Assembly (NCBI GenBank): GCA_018432645.1
Contig: JAHDSP010000366.1
Coordinates: 1-8,288, forward strand
DNA from: Bacteroidales bacterium
Lineage (GTDB): Bacteria; Bacteroidota; Bacteroidia; Bacteroidales; DTU049
Direction: 5' to 3'
Length of the DNA stretch: 8,288 nucleotides
Within the stretch, counting starts at the first letter, position 1. Each line of letters begins with the position of its first letter. The position numbers and the translations under genes are program-made. The notes below the pieces were generated by a model. The model did no database searches and was not told where the DNA came from. It worked only from the letters and a program-made list of their open reading frames with translations. This document shows positions 4,817 through 8,288 of this stretch, one piece after another.

Positions 4817-7603
4817 TTATATTTTTACAGTGAACTTAAAGCTATATATTCTAGGAATATTGCTTTTTTCTGTTATCAATGTAACATCTTCTCCAGAATT
4901 TGATTTTTCTATTTGTATGAATTCTTTACTACCTGCTAAAATATTATTAATTTGAAAATCAATAATGAATTTTTTAGCAAATGTTTTGGAAATATTAATT
5001 TTTAGATTATGATAAGGTAGTTCATAAATGTCTGGGTTATTAGTATATGGATCTCCTACAAAAGTTATACGTTTGCCAAAAACATTATATAATATGCTCG
5101 CTTGTAGGTCTAAAGAATCAAATTGGAAAAATAATCCACCATTTATCACATAGGGAGATTGGCCTTGTAGCATTCTATTGTTTTCAATACTTTCATTTTT
5201 AAACATTACATTACTTTTTATAAAAGAAATATTAGCAATAGCAAACATCCATGGTAATATTTTTTTATGAATTTCTGTTTCTAATCCTATCGCAATAGCA
5301 TTAGGAACATTTTGATATGAATATTGTAAACCAGTGCCTGCTGGTATAATTTTATATTCAATAGCATTTCGGAAAGTTTTGTAAAAAACATCAAATGAAA
5401 AAAGTTCATCTATAGAAAAATAATATTCATATCGTAGGTTAAAATGGTTTATTGTAGCATTACTCAAGTCAGGATTGCCTATTATCACTCCCTTGGCTTC
5501 GTAATCATAAAATGCATATGGTGCTATTTCTCTAAATTGTGGTTTATCATATGTCCTTCCAAAATTGAATTTAATTTTCATTTTTTCGTTAATATCATAG
5601 CCTATTGCAAATGAAGGGCTAAAAAACAGCATTGGATTTTCGTAATTTACTTTATCATCATCCATTGGAGGATTAGTAGCATCTGTAGTATATGAATTTA
5701 GTCTCATAGTGTTATACTCTACTCTCAAACCCAAATACCATGAAAATCTTTGTAGCTTTTGCTGCCATGCAGTATAAATAGAATAGTTTGTTTCATCAGC
5801 AGTGTATGAATCACTAGGATTTGTAGTCTCATCTAGTATAATACCATTTGATGCATTGATGTAATTATCAGTAAATATCTGTTCTACAGGCAAATATGCC
5901 ATATCCCAATCGAAATGCATCACATTAGATATTCTATAACCGAAATTTCTTGCCTCGAAATTTCTAGAAAGTTTGCTAGCAAATAATCCGAAATTTATAT
6001 TGCCTTCTTCATCATTAATATTTATAGATTGAATTAACTTCGCCCCAGCACTATATTCATTTTCATGTAATTCTTGAAATAATCTTCCAGACATTGCAGG
6101 ATTAGCAGTAAACATAAAATTAAGAGCATATTGTCCATATCTATCATTATCTTGTTGATCATTTCTAACCCAAGTCAATCTTTTATTGTCTGGCTGCAAC
6201 ATTGTCGTAGAAGTGATACCTCCAAACCAATGTATATCTGTATTTTTACCTAATTTATGTTTCCCAGATAATTCACTTAAGAAAATATTTCTTTTTTTGT
6301 ATAACATTTCATTACCACGAATATTTGTACCTCCATAATAATCTTTACCTTCTCTCCATGTAACTTTGTCTATAGTTATGTCTGTAAGTAATACAATTAA
6401 GTTGATGCTATTATTGTTAAATAAAGTATTGATAGTAGCTAAAGCACTATTCATATATCTGGATTCATAGGTTGTATCTAGAAAATAAAAATTAGTATCT
6501 GGTTTATCTAAAAACGTATTGTAACTATTATAACCAGCTTTCTCAAAAGTTGTTTTTGCAAAATTAGAATTGCTATATAGCATTAAATTACTATAAAGGT
6601 CTACTTTTTTAAATTTTTTATGCAAGGAATATGTTAAAGATAAATTTGTATTTGTTGGTGCTATAGTAGTCGTAGAATTCCATAACCTATTTAAGGTTTT
6701 ATCTAATTGTAATCTATTCTCATTAGTGCTATTAATCAATGAAGAAGGGAAATTGCTAGGAAGTGAAAAAATGTTTTTTATAGGTAAAAACAAAGTATTA
6801 TTTTCTCCATAATATTGAAAATCTTTAAATGTAGTAAATGGATTAATAGACTGCCCGAGAGAAAAGGTAAATGAATTTTTATCGAATTCTTCTCTTAACT
6901 TTATTTCTACTAAAGCTCCGCCAAATATTGAGCTAAAATCAGAAAAAGGAGATTTATAAATGTGTATGTAATCAATGAATTGAGCAGGAATAAGGTCAAA
7001 AGAGAAACTCCTCTGATCAGCTTCCATACTAGGAGCTTTTACATCATTTAGGTAAATATTATTGTATCTAGCACTTAATCCTCTGACTATAATAAATTGA
7101 TCTTGCATAGTAATGCCTGGCAGTCTTTTAACTACATCTGTACTTGAGGATTCTTTGTATTTAGCTATTATTTCTTGAGACACGCCCGTAGTAATGATAG
7201 TGTTATTTTTAATGCTATTTAATAAAGCTATTTGATTATTATCAATCTTTGTACTTTTTATTTCTATTGTTTCTAAAATCTCATTTTGCTTAGTTAAATA
7301 TATTGTGAAATTATTTGTTTGATTAGCGGGTATTTCTGAAATTTTAATAACTAAAGATTGATAGCCAATAGCTGATATATGTAATGTATCATTTTCATTA
7401 CAATTATTTATTAAAAATTTACCATCGAAATCTGTTGTACCACCTTTATTACTATGATTAATTCTAATATTTACAAATGGAATAGGTTCTTTACTAGAAT
7501 TGTCAAAAATGTAGCCACACAGGTTTTGTGCTGTTGCTATATTAGAATATAATATTGCAAGTGTAATAATAATGTAACGGAAGTAAAAATTTAAATCTTT
7601 CAT
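4817..7603 (-). CDS. TonB-dependent outer-membrane receptor with carboxypeptidase-regulatory-like N-terminal domain
   Basis: A 928-residue outer-membrane active transporter powered by TonB-ExbBD. Signal peptide 1-26 (MKDLNFYFRY...ATAQ) is followed by a carboxypeptidase-D-regulatory-like beta-sandwich (27-105: GYIFDNSSKEPIPFVNIRI, GTTDFDGKFLI, LHISAIGYQSLVI). A TonB-box-like stretch LETIEIKSTK (110-119) leads into the plug domain (about 130-238) with VVKRLPGITMQDQFIIVRGL, RYNNIYLNDVKAP, SFDLIPAQFIDYIHIYKS and FGGALVEI. The rest is a 22-strand-type barrel ending in the aromatic/hydrophobic strand IYSFKFTVKI. The plug resembles the subfamily with VLKRVSG..IQDNKFVIVRGL, not SusC, and there is no SusD partner, so a glycan system is unlikely. 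I chose the ATG at 7603; four more codons reach a TTG at 7615 that overlaps a promoter motif. The substrate is unknown; neighbours hint at a PhoB/PhoR-like regulator. The gene is complete. Confidence 0.94.
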   Translation of the reverse strand: MKDLNFYFRYIIITLAILYSNIATAQNLCGYIFDNSSKEPIPFVNIRINHSNKGGTTDFDGKFLINNCNENDTLHISAIGYQSLVIKISEIPANQTNNFTIYLTKQNEILETIEIKSTKIDNNQIALLNSIKNNTIITTGVSQEIIAKYKESSSTDVVKRLPGITMQDQFIIVRGLSARYNNIYLNDVKAPSMEADQRSFSFDLIPAQFIDYIHIYKSPFSDFSSIFGGALVEIKLREEFDKNSFTFSLGQSINPFTTFKDFQYYGENNTLFLPIKNIFSLPSNFPSSLINSTNENRLQLDKTLNRLWNSTTTIAPTNTNLSLTYSLHKKFKKVDLYSNLMLYSNSNFAKTTFEKAGYNSYNTFLDKPDTNFYFLDTTYESRYMNSALATINTLFNNNSINLIVLLTDITIDKVTWREGKDYYGGTNIRGNEMLYKKRNIFLSELSGKHKLGKNTDIHWFGGITSTTMLQPDNKRLTWVRNDQQDNDRYGQYALNFMFTANPAMSGRLFQELHENEYSAGAKLIQSININDEEGNINFGLFASKLSRNFEARNFGYRISNVMHFDWDMAYLPVEQIFTDNYINASNGIILDETTNPSDSYTADETNYSIYTAWQQKLQRFSWYLGLRVEYNTMRLNSYTTDATNPPMDDDKVNYENPMLFFSPSFAIGYDINEKMKIKFNFGRTYDKPQFREIAPYAFYDYEAKGVIIGNPDLSNATINHFNLRYEYYFSIDELFSFDVFYKTFRNAIEYKIIPAGTGLQYSYQNVPNAIAIGLETEIHKKILPWMFAIANISFIKSNVMFKNESIENNRMLQGQSPYVINGGLFFQFDSLDLQASILYNVFGKRITFVGDPYTNNPDIYELPYHNLKINISKTFAKKFIIDFQINNILAGSKEFIQIEKSNSGEDVTLITEKSNIPRIYSFKFTVKI

Positions 7604-7612
7604 ATTTTTTTT

Positions 7613-7620
7613 CAAAAGTA
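7613..7620 (-). promoter_or_regulatory. Candidate Bacteroidota -7 element for the receptor (TACTTTTG)
   Basis: The minus strand reads TACTTTTG, an exact TAnnTTTG, 9 nt before the preferred ATG. Transcription starting about 7 nt downstream would give a nearly leaderless mRNA. No clear -33 TTG is seen at standard spacing, so dependence on an activator is possible. Confidence 0.4.
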
Positions 7621-7822
7621 TAAATCCAAGATAATCTTAATTTTAAATTAATATTTTTAAATTATTATCTAATATTAAGAAATCGTTAAACAAAATCTTT
7701 TCATTTGTTTTTTCAATGTTTTGATTTATTGCATAAGGTGTTTAATTAATAAATAAATTATTACAGGTTCATTCATGGTAATGCTTTATTTCATTAAGAG
7801 TGTAATTTTTTTTACTAAATTC

Positions 7823-7855
7823 AATCCTAAAATCCTTTAATCCCAAAAATCATGG
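7823..7855. repeat. AATCC-type imperfect repeat, about 8-bp period
   Basis: AATCC begins at 7823, 7831 and 7839, and a degenerate AATCA at 7848, giving units AATCCTAA, AATCCTTT, AATCCCAAA and AATCATGG. I recall similar AATCCTNN-rich segments as dispersed intergenic repeats in Bacteroidota genomes. Function unknown. Confidence 0.5.
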
Positions 7856-7930
7856 TTCAGACAATAAATAGTTTATGAGTTAATATGTGATATGATAAGG
7901 TGTTTAACAAGATATTTGTTGTTATTAATC

Positions 7931-7958
7931 CACAAATGTACACAAATGATCACAAATT
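7931..7958. repeat. Three CACAAAT units in exact 10-bp phase
   Basis: CACAAATG-TA (7931), CACAAATG-AT (7941) and CACAAATT (7951) repeat with a strict 10-bp period, close to one helical turn. This could be an array of protein-binding half-sites (OmpR-class regulators bind phased direct repeats) or a copy of a dispersed CACRAA-type intergenic repeat. It lies 328 bp before the receptor ATG and 214 bp before the oxidoreductase ATG. Confidence 0.65.
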
Positions 7959-7968
7959 AAAGATAAAT

Positions 7969-8011
7969 GTTGATTAGTTGATGAGTGATTAGTGATAAGT
8001 GATGGACGATA
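7969..8011. repeat. Short-period repeat patch related to 1357-1413
   Basis: It contains GTTGATTAGTTGAT (7969-7982) and GTGATAAGTGAT (7992-8003), each an exact copy of a word at 1382-1395 and 1367-1378, but in the reverse order. This makes the two patches members of one low-complexity repeat family confined here to long intergenic spacers. Confidence 0.65.
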
Positions 8012-8155
8012 GATTAAATTTTTTATAAGTTAATTATTGAAAAAACTAAACTTTTACTAACTCAAAACATTATAAAACCATTAATCATTTATGTAAAATA
8101 TTAATAATATTTGTTTGGTTACAATTAACATATTAAAAATATTGACTTTAATATT

Positions 8156-8163
8156 TATCTTTG
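8156..8163 (+). promoter_or_regulatory. Candidate Bacteroidota -7 element for the oxidoreductase (TATCTTTG)
   Basis: TATCTTTG is an exact TAnnTTTG and lies 8 nt before the ATG at 8172. The TTG at 8142-8144 is closer than the usual -33 spacing. A start site about 7 nt downstream would give an essentially leaderless transcript. Confidence 0.45.
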
Positions 8164-8171
8164 CTAAAAAA

Positions 8172-8288
8172 ATGCTTAGAATTGGTGTCGTCGGTATTGG
8201 CCATTTAGGTAAAATACATCTCAATTGCATTAAAGAAATACCTGGTTTTGATCTTGTAGGGTTCTATGATGTAAACTACGAAGTAGCA
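8172..8288 (+). CDS. Gfo/Idh/MocA-family NAD(P)-dependent oxidoreductase, N-terminal fragment
   Basis: Only the first 39 codons are present: MLRIGVVGIGHLGKIHLNCI, then a stretch ending LVGFYDVNYEVA, with no stop before the window edge. The N-terminus is a Rossmann strand-turn-helix with the dinucleotide-binding pattern GVVGIGHLGKIH (GxGxxG-like: G8, G10, G13), followed by a second strand ending in FYD (D33), which would contact the cofactor ribose. This matches the start of Gfo/Idh/MocA proteins, soluble enzymes acting on sugars or sugar derivatives. Which substrate it uses cannot be told from the fragment. The ATG at 8172 is supported by the A-rich leader and the promoter motif just upstream. 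It is divergent from the receptor gene, so no functional link is implied. Confidence 0.85.
   Translation, partial: MLRIGVVGIGHLGKIHLNCIKEIPGFDLVGFYDVNYEVA

Larger units (their letters stand above)
7604..8171. other. Divergent intergenic region rich in short repeats, about 570 bp
   Basis: This is the longest non-coding stretch of the window, between the divergent receptor and oxidoreductase genes. I see no credible gene in it. It holds the candidate promoters of both genes at its ends, a 13-bp direct repeat ATAAGGTGTTTAA (7733-7745 and 7895-7907), and three consecutive short-period repeat patches between 7823 and 8011. Regulation of the receptor, if by the nearby response regulator, would be expected here. 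Confidence 0.6.

Noticed and set aside
4817..7603. SusC-type glycan receptor
   Set aside because: The plug motifs fit another TonB-receptor subfamily and there is no SusD-like gene next to it.
7931..7958. CRISPR array
   Set aside because: The units are 8-10 bp with 2-bp gaps, far too short for CRISPR repeats and spacers, and no cas gene is nearby.

Overview
The window looks like a chromosomal segment of an AT-rich member of the Bacteroidota (Flavobacteria/Saprospira-like; genus not determinable). The evidence is a protein with a C-terminal type IX secretion (T9SS) sorting domain, a TonB-dependent receptor with an N-terminal carboxypeptidase-regulatory-like domain, the lack of Shine-Dalgarno sequences, and the Bacteroidota -7 promoter motif TAnnTTTG just ahead of several start codons.

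Layout. Most genes are on the minus strand, so they read from right to left: a TonB-dependent outer-membrane receptor (4817-7603), a secreted right-handed beta-helix-like protein with a T9SS tail (1667-3250), an OmpR/PhoB-type response regulator (567-1235), and directly abutting it (TAAATG) a PhoR-like membrane histidine kinase that runs off the left edge (1-566). An IS1595-like transposase gene (3528-4535) lies in the opposite orientation between the receptor and the beta-helix gene. At the right edge a Gfo/Idh/MocA-family oxidoreductase starts on the plus strand (8172-8288) and is cut by the window end.

How the parts may work together. The receptor, the T9SS surface protein and the two-component system form a plausible nutrient-acquisition module. 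The regulator/kinase pair resembles PhoB/PhoR, so phosphate or a phosphorylated substrate is one hypothesis, but nothing in the receptor fixes the ligand. The transposase gene now separates the receptor from the beta-helix gene. By my recalled family alignment it has lost all three expected catalytic residues (E152, S226 and H261 at the D, D and N positions) while keeping its zinc ribbon and an open frame, so it is either a dead remnant or a repurposed DNA-binding protein.

Non-coding parts. A perfect 19-bp hairpin with a 3-nt loop (3417-3457) sits between the transposase and beta-helix genes. A strong GC-rich hairpin (1611-1643) ends the beta-helix transcript. The receptor/oxidoreductase intergenic region (7604-8171) carries three successive short-period repeat patches, one of which shares words with the spacer at 1357-1413. 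For three genes I prefer an internal ATG to an upstream in-frame TTG or ATG. No tRNA, rRNA or CRISPR array is seen.
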